Shown here: positions 20,064-29,533 of the stretch, one piece after another
How the letters are laid out: each line of letters opens with the position of its first letter
Position numbering within the stretch: position 1 is the first letter of the stretch
Assembly: GCF_004920405.1 (NCBI RefSeq)
Contig: NZ_RFLV01000002.1
Span: 734,013-798,012 of the forward strand
DNA: 64,000 nucleotides
From: Pseudomonas leptonychotis
Lineage (GTDB): Bacteria > Pseudomonadota > Gammaproteobacteria > Pseudomonadales > Pseudomonadaceae
Reading direction: 5' to 3'
Translations under genes and position numbers: made by a program
The notes under the pieces: generated by a model
What the model was told of the DNA's origin: nothing
What the model saw: only the letters and a program-made list of their open reading frames with translations
Databases searched by the model: none

Positions 20064-21143
20064 ATGGTTTTCGCCTACTGCGCCCTCTGGATAGCCATCA
20101 CCACCACCTTTGCCGGCCTTGCCTTGGGACAAACCTGGCTTGCCGTTTGCGGCACGGCTCTGGGCGCAATAACGGCTTTTTTTCTGCGTCCCCAATCAGC
20201 AGCGCCCATCCCGACTGAGCAACCCATCGAAGAGGACACACCTGCACCAGCAGTAGAACCGCTATTGCTTGAGGTTCTGCCGATGTGGAAGCAGAACATC
20301 GGTCAAGTCCGTGACGTGGTTCAGGACAACATCCGTCAGCTGTTCAATAGCTTTGACAGCCTCAGCCAACGTTTAGGCCAGACGCTGGCCAAATCCGAAC
20401 ACGTGATTGGCGGCGACGGCATGGGCACTAGCCTGCGTCAGGCTCAGGAGCGCCTGAATGAAGTGGTTCAGGCCTTCCACGAAGCCAGCGGCCACAAAAC
20501 CCAATTGCTCGCCACTATCGAACATCTCAATGACTATGCCAGTGAGCTGCAGGCCATGGCCAAGCGCGTGCAAGATATTGCCAGCCAAACCAATCTACTG
20601 GCCCTAAACGCTGCGATTGAGGCCGCCCGCGCAGGTGAACATGGCCGCGGCTTCTCGGTAGTCGCTGACGAAGTGCGCAAGCTCTCTACCCTGTCTGCCG
20701 AAACCGGCCAGCGCATGGGCGACAAGGTCGGGGAAATAAACCAAGCGATTCACTCGACCGTCAGCGCCGCCCAGCAAATGGCGGGCAACGAGCAGAGCAA
20801 CCTTGAGTACCTCGACCAGATTGCCGGCAAGGTCATGCAAAGCCTCAACCTGAACCTCACCGAGCTGTCCGATACCTCTGCATTGCTGCAACAAGACGCC
20901 CGGACCACACAAACCGACATTGAGCAAATCGTGGTCGGCCTGCAGTTTCAGGATCGCACCGACCAGATGCTTGACCATTTGCAAAATGACCTGCAGCGCC
21001 TGTGTCAGGCAGTCCAAAACCAGGACCCCTGCATTGCCGATCCGCAGCGCTGGCTCACTGAGCTGCGTCAACATTTCACCACCGACGAAGAACGTCATGG
21101 CCAACGCATCAAGGCTGTTGTCAGTGACGTCACCTTTTTCTAA
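20064..21143 (+). CDS. Short methyl-accepting chemotaxis protein without sensor domain
   Basis: 359 residues. Two closely spaced N-terminal membrane segments ([21 protein letters not shown] and [15 protein letters not shown]) with almost no periplasmic loop, a proline-rich linker, and then a cytoplasmic signalling domain. The receptor tip is [20 protein letters not shown], which contacts CheA and CheW. No HAMP domain is seen. C-terminal [19 protein letters not shown] is typical of this class of short transducers. ATG at 20064 has GGAG seven bases upstream. First gene of the chemosensory operon; 21 bases separate it from cheY. It may sense membrane state or a cytoplasmic signal. Confidence 0.88.
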   Translation: MVFAYCALWIAITTTFAGLALGQTWLAVCGTALGAITAFFLRPQSAAPIPTEQPIEEDTPAPAVEPLLLEVLPMWKQNIGQVRDVVQDNIRQLFNSFDSLSQRLGQTLAKSEHVIGGDGMGTSLRQAQERLNEVVQAFHEASGHKTQLLATIEHLNDYASELQAMAKRVQDIASQTNLLALNAAIEAARAGEHGRGFSVVADEVRKLSTLSAETGQRMGDKVGEINQAIHSTVSAAQQMAGNEQSNLEYLDQIAGKVMQSLNLNLTELSDTSALLQQDARTTQTDIEQIVVGLQFQDRTDQMLDHLQNDLQRLCQAVQNQDPCIADPQRWLTELRQHFTTDEERHGQRIKAVVSDVTFF

Positions 21144-21164
21144 GCGTTCGCCAGGAGTCCCTTA

Positions 21165-21533
21165 ATGAGCGGCAAAACCATACTTATCGTCGATGACTCG
21201 CAGTCCATGCGCCAGCTGATAAAGATGACCCTTACCGGCGCCGGCCACCAAGTAATTGAGGCCGTAGATGGTCGCGATGCCTTAAGCAAACTCAACGGCC
21301 AGAAGATCAACTTGATCATCAGCGACGTGAACATGCCCAATTTGGATGGCATCGGTCTGGTTAAAGAGGTCAAGACCCGCAGCGAATACCGCTTCACCCC
21401 CATTGTCATGCTCACCACCGAAAGCGAGCAGGGCAAGAAAGCTGAAGGCCAAGCGGCCGGCGCTAAAGCCTGGATCGTCAAGCCATTCCAGCCGCGGCAG
21501 CTGCTTGCAGCCGTTGACAAGTTGGTCGGCTGA
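21165..21533 (+). CDS. cheY: Chemotaxis response regulator CheY
   Basis: 122-residue single receiver domain. Acidic pocket ILIVDDSQSMRQ, phospho-acceptor aspartate in LIISDVNMPNLDG, switch threonine in VMLTTESEQGKK, and lysine in WIVKPFQP. No output domain. It is immediately followed by the STAS gene, one base after its stop. Its partner may be the operon's CheA; whether it acts on flagella or on something else cannot be read here. Confidence 0.93.
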   Translation: MSGKTILIVDDSQSMRQLIKMTLTGAGHQVIEAVDGRDALSKLNGQKINLIISDVNMPNLDGIGLVKEVKTRSEYRFTPIVMLTTESEQGKKAEGQAAGAKAWIVKPFQPRQLLAAVDKLVG

Positions 21534-21534
21534 T

Positions 21535-21858
21535 ATGTTCCAGCTGAGCCACGACCCCAGCTGCCAGCCTGCTCAAATGCGCCTTGGTGGCAGCCTGACC
21601 ATCTACGAAGTCGCAGCGGCCCATGCCGAGCTGCTGCAACTGCTGGGTGAGCATCCTGACCACTCCTGGCAACTTGACCTAGCTGAGTTGGAAGAGCTGG
21701 ACACCGCAGGTGCTCAGCTGCTGCTTGCCGTGCTGCATCACCTAGAGCAGGCCGCGGCCACGCTGCAAGTGTGCAACGCGAGTGGTGCGGTCCTCGAGCT
21801 GCTGGAACTATTGCGCCTGCAGGCGCTGTATCCGGCGGTGATGCCGGCTAACCGCTGA
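21535..21858 (+). CDS. STAS domain protein (anti-sigma factor antagonist-like)
   Basis: 107-residue single STAS domain: QMRLGGSLTIYEVAAAHAEL, then QLDLAELEELDTAGAQLLL. In SpoIIAA-type proteins the regulatory phosphorylation site is the serine of a DSSG motif; here it reads D56-T57-A58-G59, so a threonine is available. It starts one base after the cheY stop and ends 11 bases before cheA. No anti-sigma kinase is encoded nearby, so its partner may be a component of the chemosensory array. STAS genes inside che operons are known but poorly understood. Confidence 0.88.
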   Translation: MFQLSHDPSCQPAQMRLGGSLTIYEVAAAHAELLQLLGEHPDHSWQLDLAELEELDTAGAQLLLAVLHHLEQAAATLQVCNASGAVLELLELLRLQALYPAVMPANR

Positions 21859-21869
21859 GGACCCTCGCA

Positions 21870-24104
21870 ATGCTCAATGGCGATCAATGGACACAGCTAC
21901 TGCAAAGCTTCATAGATGAAGCCCGAGACCTTACTCAGCAGGCTGAACAATACCTGCTGCTGCTCGACCAAACGCCGGACGATGAGGATGCGATCAACGC
22001 TCTGTTCCGGGTCATGCACACCATCAAGGGCTCGGCCGGCCTGTTCTCGCTAACGCCACTGGTGAATTTCACCCACCACCTAGAAAACCTGCTAATGGCC
22101 GTGCGTGATGGTGAAGCCAAGCTGTCCTCAGCGCTGATCTCACTGATGCTGCGCTGCCTTGATGAAATCGGTTCGATGGTTGAACTGATCGATGTCGACA
22201 GTGGCGCTCTGCAGGTTGATGTCGCCCATCAGAATGAACTGGTGAGCGCACTGGCCAAGCATGGGGTTCATGCCGCGCCCATAGAAAGCCAGGGCCTTCA
22301 GGCCTCAGAAAGTTTGCCACGTGGCCAGTTAGAAAAAGTTAGTCGCAGCAGTGGCGACGGTACGTGGCATATCTCCCTGCGCTTCCATGCTGAACTGCTG
22401 CGCAACGGTTTTGACCCAGCCGCGTTCCTGCGCTACCTGGCACGCCTAGGTGATATCAACCAGTTGCAGGTGGTCGACGAGGCGCTGCCTAGCCTGGTGG
22501 AAATGGACCCGGAACGCTGCTACCTGGGCTTAGAGATTGATCTGTACAGCGCCGCCAGCAAAACCGAAATCGAAGACGTATTTGAGTTTATTCACGACTT
22601 TTGCACCCTGCGTATTCTGCCGCCGGACAGCGTTGTAAACGACTACATCCAGCTGATCCATGAGCTCCCAGAAAACGAAGAGCGCATCGGCCAAATCCTG
22701 GTTGCCAGTGGCCTGCTAACGGAACTGGAACTGGCCACCGGCCTGGCGTTACAGCAGACGCAAACAACCGAGCCCAAGCCGCCCATCGGCACCTTGCTGA
22801 TAGATGAAGGCATAGTACCGCCGCAGGCGGTCAATGCTGCGCTGAACAAACAGCAGGCTGCGCGCGACAAGCGCAGCCATGAAAGCAGCCAGATTCGGGT
22901 AGCGGCACACAAGCTTGATGAACTGATCAACCTTGTCGGCGAACTGGTGATCAGCGCTGCCGGTGCTCAGTTGCGTGCTCGCTCCCACGGCGATGAGGGT
23001 TGCATTGAGTCGACTCAGACCGTCAACCAGCATGTCGAGCAAATTCGTGAGGCCGCCCTCAAGCTGCGCATGATCGAAATTGGTGACACTTTCAGTCGCT
23101 TCCACCGCGTGGTGCGCGATGTCAGCCAGCAGCTCGGCAAAGAGATCCGCCTGGAAATCCGTGGCGCAGAGACTGAACTGGACAAGTCGGTGATCGACAA
23201 GTTAGCCGATCCCCTCACCCACCTGGTGCGCAATGCCATCGACCATGGCATTGAATCCGGCGAAGAGCGCCAGTTGGCCGGTAAAAGCCGCGAAGGCCTG
23301 TTACGCCTCAATGCTTATCACGAGTCGGGGATGATCGTCATCGAAGTCGGCGATGACGGTGCAGGCCTGAATACCGCCAAAATCCGTGAGAAAGCCATAG
23401 CCCGTGGCCTTATCGATGCCCAGGCCAATCTCGACGAAGCTGATATTCACGCGCTGATTTTCGCCGCCGGCTTCTCCACCGCCGACAGCGTGTCCGACCT
23501 GTCCGGCCGCGGTGTCGGCATGGATGTGGTACGCAGCACCATCGATGCGCTGCGCGGCAATATCGAAATCGAGTCACGCCTAGGACATGGCAGTACCTTT
23601 CGTGTTCGCCTGCCGCTAACACTGGCCATCATCGACGGCTTTCTGGTCAGCCTGGGCGATGAGAACTTCGTCATTCCGCTTGATATGGTCACCGAGTGCA
23701 TTGAGCAGGACGATGCCCAGCTCGATGGAACCTACGGCTACTTAAACCTGCGCGGCAAGCCATTGCCGTGCCTGTCTCTGGCCGCGCATTTTTGCCTGCC
23801 GCCCAGCTCCAGCAAGCGCCGCAACATAGTGGTCGTTAACCATGGTCGCCAGCAGATTGGCTTAATCGTCGACCACCTCCACGGCGAACTGCAAACCGTT
23901 ATCAAGCCCCTCGCTCCCCTGTTCCAGCACCTACAAGGAATCGGTGGCTCCACCATTCTGGGCACCGGGCAAGTTGCCCTGATCCTGGATATCCCAAGCC
24001 TGTTCCGTGATCTGCAAAACCACGTCGAAGCGAGTGCAGCCGAATCCCGTATGGGCCAGCAACGCCAGGACACCAGCGGTAAACATGGAGAAATCTCAGT
24101 ATGA
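21870..24104 (+). CDS. cheA: Chemotaxis histidine kinase CheA with an MshEN-like insert
   Basis: 744 residues. P1 phosphotransfer domain with the phospho-histidine H50 in [14 protein letters not shown]. Residues about 160-255 form a conserved region ([18 protein letters not shown] ... YLGLEIDL). Residues 272-328 hold two tandem 24-residue motifs matching MshEN ([12 protein letters not shown]...Q and [12 protein letters not shown]...Q). P3 starts near 340 ([15 protein letters not shown]). ATPase boxes: [29 protein letters not shown]-terminal CheW-like domain with [16 protein letters not shown]. It overlaps the following MCP gene by four bases (ATGA). All kinase residues appear intact. Confidence 0.95.
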   Translation: MLNGDQWTQLLQSFIDEARDLTQQAEQYLLLLDQTPDDEDAINALFRVMHTIKGSAGLFSLTPLVNFTHHLENLLMAVRDGEAKLSSALISLMLRCLDEIGSMVELIDVDSGALQVDVAHQNELVSALAKHGVHAAPIESQGLQASESLPRGQLEKVSRSSGDGTWHISLRFHAELLRNGFDPAAFLRYLARLGDINQLQVVDEALPSLVEMDPERCYLGLEIDLYSAASKTEIEDVFEFIHDFCTLRILPPDSVVNDYIQLIHELPENEERIGQILVASGLLTELELATGLALQQTQTTEPKPPIGTLLIDEGIVPPQAVNAALNKQQAARDKRSHESSQIRVAAHKLDELINLVGELVISAAGAQLRARSHGDEGCIESTQTVNQHVEQIREAALKLRMIEIGDTFSRFHRVVRDVSQQLGKEIRLEIRGAETELDKSVIDKLADPLTHLVRNAIDHGIESGEERQLAGKSREGLLRLNAYHESGMIVIEVGDDGAGLNTAKIREKAIARGLIDAQANLDEADIHALIFAAGFSTADSVSDLSGRGVGMDVVRSTIDALRGNIEIESRLGHGSTFRVRLPLTLAIIDGFLVSLGDENFVIPLDMVTECIEQDDAQLDGTYGYLNLRGKPLPCLSLAAHFCLPPSSSKRRNIVVVNHGRQQIGLIVDHLHGELQTVIKPLAPLFQHLQGIGGSTILGTGQVALILDIPSLFRDLQNHVEASAAESRMGQQRQDTSGKHGEISV

Positions 24105-25747
24105 ACTTCTTTAGCAATATGAAAATTGGTGTGCGTCTTGGCATTGGTTTTGGCCTGCTTACGGTCCTGCTGGGCCTGATAGGCGTGCTTGGCATCCGCG
24201 AGACCTCAGCCATCAACAACTCGATTAACGAGGTGGTCGGTACCCGTTGGCCACGCGCCGAAATCGGCTTCAAAATGATCGGTGACTTGCACAGCATTGC
24301 CCGTCGCGCCTACACCACAGTAGCAATTACTGACCCAGTTAGTGCCGCCGAAGACACCAAAATCGCCTACGAGCACGCGGCAGACCTCGACGAAAAACTG
24401 CAGCAGATCCTTGCCATGCAGCTCAATGAGCAAGGCAAGGCGATCATGTCAGAATTCACCGTGAACCGAGATGCCATGCTCGTGGCGCTGAAAAAGACCA
24501 TTGATCTGAACAGTAGCGACCGCGAAGAAGCCGTGCAGTTTATGGTTTCTGACCTGCGTCCCTCGATTAATCGCGCCCAGCTCTCTTTGCAGAAATACAT
24601 CGACCTGCAGAGCGGCATGATGAATGCCGCTGGCAAAGAAACCGATGATATTTATCAGAACGCCTTCAACTCGATCATGGCCATCAGCCTGGCTGCTTTG
24701 GTGATGTCGGCTCTGATCGCCTTTTTTGTCACCCGCAGCATCACCCGTCCACTCAACCGCGCGGTCAGCGTGGCCGACAGCTTGGCCGCAGGTGACCTTG
24801 GCATCGAGGTACTGGTCGATCGTAAAGACGAAACCGGTAAGTTGCTCGCATCCATGAAGCATATGACCGAACGCCTACGCTCGATCATGGGTGATGTGCG
24901 TAGCGCCGCCGATTCGCTGTCCTCGGCGTCTGAAGAAGTCAGCGCTACTTCGCAATCGCTGAGCCAGGCGGCCAGCGAGCAAGCCGCCAGCGTCGAGGAA
25001 ACCAGCGCTTCGGTTGAGCAGATGTCCGCCTCGATTACCCAGAATACCGAGAGCGCTAAAGTCACCGACGGTATCGCCGGTAAGGCCGCAGGGGACGCGG
25101 TCGAAGGGGGGCGCGCCGTACAAGAAATGGTCTTGGCCATGAAGCAGATCGCTGACAAGATCGGCATCATCGACGACATTGCCTACCAAACCAACCTGCT
25201 GGCCCTGAACGCCGCCATCGAAGCCGCCCGCGCTGGCGATCACGGCAAAGGATTTGCCGTGGTGGCTGCAGAGGTGCGCAAACTGGCCGAACGCAGCCAA
25301 GTAGCCGCTCAAGAAATCGGCGGCGTAGCCGGCAACAGCGTGCACTTGGCCGAACAGGCCGGCAAGTTGCTCGATGCCATCGTGCCAAATATTCAGAAAA
25401 CCTCTGACCTGGTACAGGAAATCACGGCAGCCTCGCAAGAGCAGAGCACAGGCGCCACGCAGATCAACATTGCCATGGGTCAGATGAATCAGATCACCCA
25501 GCAGAACGCCTCTGCCTCTGAAGAGCTGGCCGCCACCTCTGAGGAAATGAACGCCCAGGCTTCGCAGCTGCTGGAGTTGATCAGCTACTTCCGCCTCGAT
25601 GAAAAAGCCAAGGCCAAGGCCAATCACGCGAGCAAAAGTTCGCACGAAACTACGCACAATATGCCACAGCGCCAAAACCGCATAATTCGTGGGGACTCGT
25701 CCGGCAGTGGCATGGTCGATGACAGCCAGTTCGTTAATTTCCACTGA
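24101..25747 (+). CDS. Methyl-accepting chemotaxis protein (4HB sensor, HAMP)
   Basis: 548 residues. TM1 near residues 9-30 ([20 protein letters not shown]), a periplasmic helical-bundle sensor of about 160 residues, TM2 near 190-210 ([20 protein letters not shown]), HAMP, and an MCP signalling domain with tip [19 protein letters not shown] and glutamine/glutamate-rich methylation helices ([28 protein letters not shown]). After a polar linker of about 40 residues it ends SQFVNFH, which fits the aromatic-x-x-aromatic CheR-tether pattern. Its start overlaps the cheA stop (ATGA). The sensed signal is unknown. Confidence 0.94.
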   Translation: MNFFSNMKIGVRLGIGFGLLTVLLGLIGVLGIRETSAINNSINEVVGTRWPRAEIGFKMIGDLHSIARRAYTTVAITDPVSAAEDTKIAYEHAADLDEKLQQILAMQLNEQGKAIMSEFTVNRDAMLVALKKTIDLNSSDREEAVQFMVSDLRPSINRAQLSLQKYIDLQSGMMNAAGKETDDIYQNAFNSIMAISLAALVMSALIAFFVTRSITRPLNRAVSVADSLAAGDLGIEVLVDRKDETGKLLASMKHMTERLRSIMGDVRSAADSLSSASEEVSATSQSLSQAASEQAASVEETSASVEQMSASITQNTESAKVTDGIAGKAAGDAVEGGRAVQEMVLAMKQIADKIGIIDDIAYQTNLLALNAAIEAARAGDHGKGFAVVAAEVRKLAERSQVAAQEIGGVAGNSVHLAEQAGKLLDAIVPNIQKTSDLVQEITAASQEQSTGATQINIAMGQMNQITQQNASASEELAATSEEMNAQASQLLELISYFRLDEKAKAKANHASKSSHETTHNMPQRQNRIIRGDSSGSGMVDDSQFVNFH

Positions 25748-25758
25748 GGAGTTCGTCC

Positions 25759-26271
25759 ATGAACCTGCCTCAAGTTATAAATAGCGAGAGCACGCCTACC
25801 AACGTGCAGCATCTCTCCTTTCGGGTGCGTAAAGCTCGCTATGCGCTGCCGATCGAACTGGTCAGAGAGATTATTGAATACGGCCAGATCACCACAGTGC
25901 CGATGATGCCCGCCTGCATCCATGGGGTTATCAACCTGCGCGGCAATGTTGTGCCGGTGTTGGACCTGGCTGCGCGCCTGGGTGCAGAACTGACACAACC
26001 CAGCAAACGGACCTGCATCATCATCATTGAACTGGAACTCAATGAGCAGCAGCAACGCATCGGCCTGGTGGTCGATGCGGTGGATGCGGTGCTGGACATA
26101 GAAGCAGCGGACGTCGAAACCGCGCCGACCTTCGGCGCGGGCATTCGCACCGACTTTATTGCCGGCATGGCCCGCGACGAGCGCGGTTTCACCATCATGC
26201 TCGATGTACGACGGGTGCTCTCACTGGAAGACATCCTCGAACTCAACCGTGCTGTGGCGCGGGCAAACTGA
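25759..26271 (+). CDS. cheW: Chemotaxis coupling protein CheW
   Basis: 170-residue CheW domain: LSFRVRKARYALPIELVREI at the start, GVINLRGNVVPVLDLAARLG in the middle, and QQRIGLVVDAVDAVLDIEAAD later. It bridges the MCPs and CheA. A GAGGAG sequence overlapping the end of the MCP gene provides the ribosome-binding site. The next gene (cheR) starts one base after the stop. Confidence 0.94.
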   Translation: MNLPQVINSESTPTNVQHLSFRVRKARYALPIELVREIIEYGQITTVPMMPACIHGVINLRGNVVPVLDLAARLGAELTQPSKRTCIIIIELELNEQQQRIGLVVDAVDAVLDIEAADVETAPTFGAGIRTDFIAGMARDERGFTIMLDVRRVLSLEDILELNRAVARAN

Positions 26272-26272
26272 A

Positions 26273-27082
26273 GTGACCGTAGCCAGCCTACCTATTCTCG
26301 GCGACCGCGAGTTTCAGCAATTGCAGCAACTCATGGTCGAGGCCTCCGGCATTCACATGACCGAGCACAAGCGACCATTAATGGCCGGGCGCTTGTTGCG
26401 CCGCCTGCGCGTACTGGGCCTGTCCAGTTACAGCGAGTACATGGCGCTGCTCAACAACAAGCAGCACGTTGAAGAACGTCGACTGGTCATCGACCTACTC
26501 ACTACTAACGAGACATTCTTTTTCCGCGAACCGCAACATTTCGCCTTCTTATTGCGCTGGCTGGCCACACGTCAGGGCCAAGTGCGCCTATGGAGTGCAG
26601 CCTGCTCATCTGGAGAAGAAGCCTACAGCCTGGCCATGGTGATGGCCGAACATGCACGCACTAAAGACTGGTCGATTCTGGCCAGCGACCTCAGCCAGCG
26701 CATGCTGGAAAAGGCGCGCGAGGCGATTTATCCCATGGATGAAGCCAAGACATTTACCCCCGGCTGGCTTAAGCGCTATTGCCGCCGTGGTGTCGGTGAC
26801 TATGAAGGGCAATTTCGCGTTGAGCCTGAATTGCGCAACCGGGTAACAACCCGGGAGGTCAATCTGATGCGTCCATTACCGGCGGATATCGGCCAGTATG
26901 ATGTGATTTTCCTGCGCAACGTCCTCATCTATTTTTCGCCTGAGGATAAACGCAGCATTGTCGCCCGCATACTTGAGCAGCTGCGTCCGGAGGGCATGCT
27001 GTTCATCGGTCATGCCGAAAGTCTGCATGGCCTTGATTTACCCATTCGTACCTTGGCCCCTTCGGTGTATCAAACCCGATGA
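26273..27082 (+). CDS. cheR: Chemotaxis methyltransferase CheR
   Basis: Transfers methyl groups from S-adenosylmethionine to receptor glutamates. 269 residues from a GTG at 26273, one base after the cheW stop. N-terminal helical domain (FQQLQQLMVEASGIHMTEHK), then TTNETFFFREPQHF, the SAM-binding LWSAACSSGEEAYSLAM, and the catalytic-domain motif DVIFLRNVLIYFSPEDK. Ends four bases into cheD (ATGA). No ATG start fits without losing conserved N-terminal residues. Confidence 0.93.
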   Translation: MTVASLPILGDREFQQLQQLMVEASGIHMTEHKRPLMAGRLLRRLRVLGLSSYSEYMALLNNKQHVEERRLVIDLLTTNETFFFREPQHFAFLLRWLATRQGQVRLWSAACSSGEEAYSLAMVMAEHARTKDWSILASDLSQRMLEKAREAIYPMDEAKTFTPGWLKRYCRRGVGDYEGQFRVEPELRNRVTTREVNLMRPLPADIGQYDVIFLRNVLIYFSPEDKRSIVARILEQLRPEGMLFIGHAESLHGLDLPIRTLAPSVYQTR

Positions 27083-27558
27083 GTAATCAGCAATTTCTTA
27101 TGCCGGGCGATTACTTTTTTGGTCAATACGATGGCAATTTGCTGACCCTGCTGGGCTCCTGCGTGGCCGTCACACTCTGGCACCCGCGCTTGCAGTTGGC
27201 GGCGTTGACCCACTTTTTACTGCCACGCGGGCAACGCTTCGATCCTCAGGACACCCACTACGGCGAGGCTGTCTTTAACCAGTTACAAGCCGACATGGCA
27301 CGTTTGGGCACCCAACCCAGCGAGTACCTCAAGGGGTTATTCGGGGGGGGGACACAAATGGAATCCAAGCGTGGAAGCGACCTTAATGTTGCCGCCAAGA
27401 ATGTAAGTTTTTCCTGCGAGCAGTTTGAGTTGCTGGGCTGGCGCATTGACCAGCAAGCGCTGGGGGGGAGCTACAGGCGTCTGTCCCTTGATGCACGCAC
27501 TGGCAAAGTCACTTGTAAGGACCTGCAAGACTGTAACCAGCTGAGGATACGCGAATGA
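27079..27558 (+). CDS. cheD: Chemoreceptor glutamine deamidase CheD
   Basis: 159 residues. Catalytic cysteine in [13 protein letters not shown] and histidine in ALTHFLLP are present. The conserved glycine stretch LFGGGTQM is encoded by a run of nine G bases at 27343-27351. It deamidates receptor glutamines so they can be methylated. Overlaps both neighbours by four bases. A second seven-G run occurs at 27462-27468. Confidence 0.92.
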   Translation: MSNQQFLMPGDYFFGQYDGNLLTLLGSCVAVTLWHPRLQLAALTHFLLPRGQRFDPQDTHYGEAVFNQLQADMARLGTQPSEYLKGLFGGGTQMESKRGSDLNVAAKNVSFSCEQFELLGWRIDQQALGGSYRRLSLDARTGKVTCKDLQDCNQLRIRE

Positions 27559-28622
27559 TCAAGGTGTTCATCGTTGACGACTCAGCCCTGGTGCGCCAGG
27601 TGCTTAGCGCCTGCCTGCAAAGCCATCCGGGCATCCAAGTAATTGGTCAGGCTGCTGATCCGCTCTTTGCCCTGGAAAAGATGCAGCGCGATTGGCCGGA
27701 TGTATTGGTATTGGATGTGGAAATGCCCCGCATGGACGGACTGACCTTCCTGCGCAAAATCATGAGCGAGCGGCCAACGCCCACGCTAATTTGCTCAACA
27801 CTCACTGAAGCGGGTGCGCCGATTACCCTGGAAGCCTTAGCGGCTGGCGCCGTGGGTGTTTTCACCAAAGCCCAAGTGGGGTTAAAGGACAGCTTACACG
27901 CGCTATCAGCAGAGCTTATCCGGCAGATCGAGATCGCCGCACGCAGTCACCCCCGTGCGTTACCAGACCCAACGGCAAAGCTGCAGCGCCCGGAACCAAG
28001 CCCGCCACCCGCGACGCCGCTATTTACCACCACCGAACGAATTGTCGCGCTGGGTACCTCCACCGGCGGTACCCAGGCCTTAGAGCAGGTTTTGCGCCAG
28101 CTCCCAACCGACTCACCGGGCATTGTCATTGTTCAGCACATGCCTGAAAAATTTACCGCAGCCTTTGCCCAACGCCTAAACAGCCTCTGCCAGATTGAAG
28201 TGCGCGAAGCACGTCATCTTGACCGGGTTCATCCTGGGCTGGCTTTAGTTGCTCCGGGCGGCCGGCATATGCAGCTCAAGCGAAACGGCGCGCAGTACTG
28301 TGTTGAAATCCTGGATGGCCCGCCGATCAACCGGCATAAGCCCTCAGTCGACGTACTGTTCCGCTCCGTGGCGCAACAGGCTGGAGCCAATGCCTTGGGC
28401 GTTATCATGACCGGTATGGGTGATGATGGTGCCCGTGGCTTGCTAACCATGCGTGAGGCAGGAGGCAAAACTGTGGCGCAAGACGAAGCCAGTTGCGTGG
28501 TCTTTGGCATGCCCAAAGAAGCGTTAAACCTTGGCGCGGCCCAACGCAGTGTATCGCTCGGTAACATAGCGGCACTGATCACCCAGTATGCCCGCAGCGA
28601 TTTGTCTACAAAAGCCCGTTAG
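27555..28622 (+). CDS. cheB: Chemotaxis protein-glutamate methylesterase CheB
   Basis: 355 residues: N-terminal receiver ([14 protein letters not shown], aspartate in [14 protein letters not shown]) and C-terminal methylesterase with serine in [16 protein letters not shown], histidine in [15 protein letters not shown] and aspartate in [13 protein letters not shown]. Removes methyl groups from receptors after phosphorylation by CheA. Start codon overlaps the cheD stop (ATGA). Last gene of the tightly coupled run; 260 bases separate it from the LuxR-type regulator. Confidence 0.95.
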   Translation: MIKVFIVDDSALVRQVLSACLQSHPGIQVIGQAADPLFALEKMQRDWPDVLVLDVEMPRMDGLTFLRKIMSERPTPTLICSTLTEAGAPITLEALAAGAVGVFTKAQVGLKDSLHALSAELIRQIEIAARSHPRALPDPTAKLQRPEPSPPPATPLFTTTERIVALGTSTGGTQALEQVLRQLPTDSPGIVIVQHMPEKFTAAFAQRLNSLCQIEVREARHLDRVHPGLALVAPGGRHMQLKRNGAQYCVEILDGPPINRHKPSVDVLFRSVAQQAGANALGVIMTGMGDDGARGLLTMREAGGKTVAQDEASCVVFGMPKEALNLGAAQRSVSLGNIAALITQYARSDLSTKAR

Positions 28623-28882
28623 GGCGCAGAACAATTCATCAATAAGCCGTTAGCCACTCCCAGTCGCTGACCCGAACCTATGCGCCCAAGTGAGAAAAAC
28701 TGCTGGGCTTAGAATGGATGCGTCTTTGCGGCGCTGACAAATAGCACCTAACCTAAAAATCAACCAATAACTCAAGAGGCATCCCTTCTGCGGCCTTGCT
28801 GTCTTCCGTCAATGAATGACGGTTGCGCCGCCAACCGAGGTGCATTAACGACCTTGGAAACCTTACGATAAAGGACATCGCT

Positions 28883-29521
28883 ATGGGCCACAGCTTACTG
28901 CTTGCCGATGATCATGCGCTGATACGAGCGGGGGTGCGCATGATGGTCGAGCATATCGACGGCTTCTCGGTAGTGGGGGAAGCCGAAGACGGCGGCCAAG
29001 CCATTGCTATGGCGGCTAAGCTGAACCCGGATATCGTACTGCTGGATATCACGATGAAGAACGTCAGCGGTATCGATGCCCTGCAGGTGTTCAAACGCGA
29101 CTCACCGCACATTAAGGTCTTGATGCTTTCTATGCACGGCGAGGCCGATGTGGTGCTTGATGCCCTGCAAAAAGGGGCTGACGGCTACCTGTTGAAAGAT
29201 ACCACCCTCGATGAACTGCCTCTGGCACTTACAGCCATTAGCCGGGGTGACCACTACCTCAGTTCGGCGGTGATGTGGCCGGTTATCCAGCAAGCAGTGA
29301 CCCGCAGCAAGCCAGACCATGAACTCACCCAACGCCAGCTGGAAATTCTGCGTTTAATCGCTCGATGTGAATCAACCCGTTCCATCGCCTTGGGGCTTGG
29401 CCTCAGCGTGAAAACAGTTGAAGCGCACCGAGCGCAAATCATGAAACGCCTGGACATTCATGACGTGGCTGGCTTGGTGCTGTATGCAGTGCGCCACGGA
29501 ATCGTTGATATAGACGACTGA
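28883..29521 (+). CDS. Response regulator, NarL/FixJ (LuxR-HTH) family
   Basis: 212 residues: receiver (LLLADDHALIRAGVRMMVEH, phospho-acceptor in DIVLLDITMKNVSGID) and a C-terminal LuxR-type helix-turn-helix (LTQRQLEILRLIARCESTRS, LSVKTVEAHRAQIMKRLDI). ATG at 28883 has AAGGA eight bases upstream; the longer frame has no start signal. No sensor kinase gene of the usual NarX type is adjacent, so CheA of the operon is a plausible phosphodonor. It is followed by a convergent gene. Confidence 0.92.
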   Translation: MGHSLLLADDHALIRAGVRMMVEHIDGFSVVGEAEDGGQAIAMAAKLNPDIVLLDITMKNVSGIDALQVFKRDSPHIKVLMLSMHGEADVVLDALQKGADGYLLKDTTLDELPLALTAISRGDHYLSSAVMWPVIQQAVTRSKPDHELTQRQLEILRLIARCESTRSIALGLGLSVKTVEAHRAQIMKRLDIHDVAGLVLYAVRHGIVDIDD

Positions 29522-29533
29522 CCTGTTAGCGGT

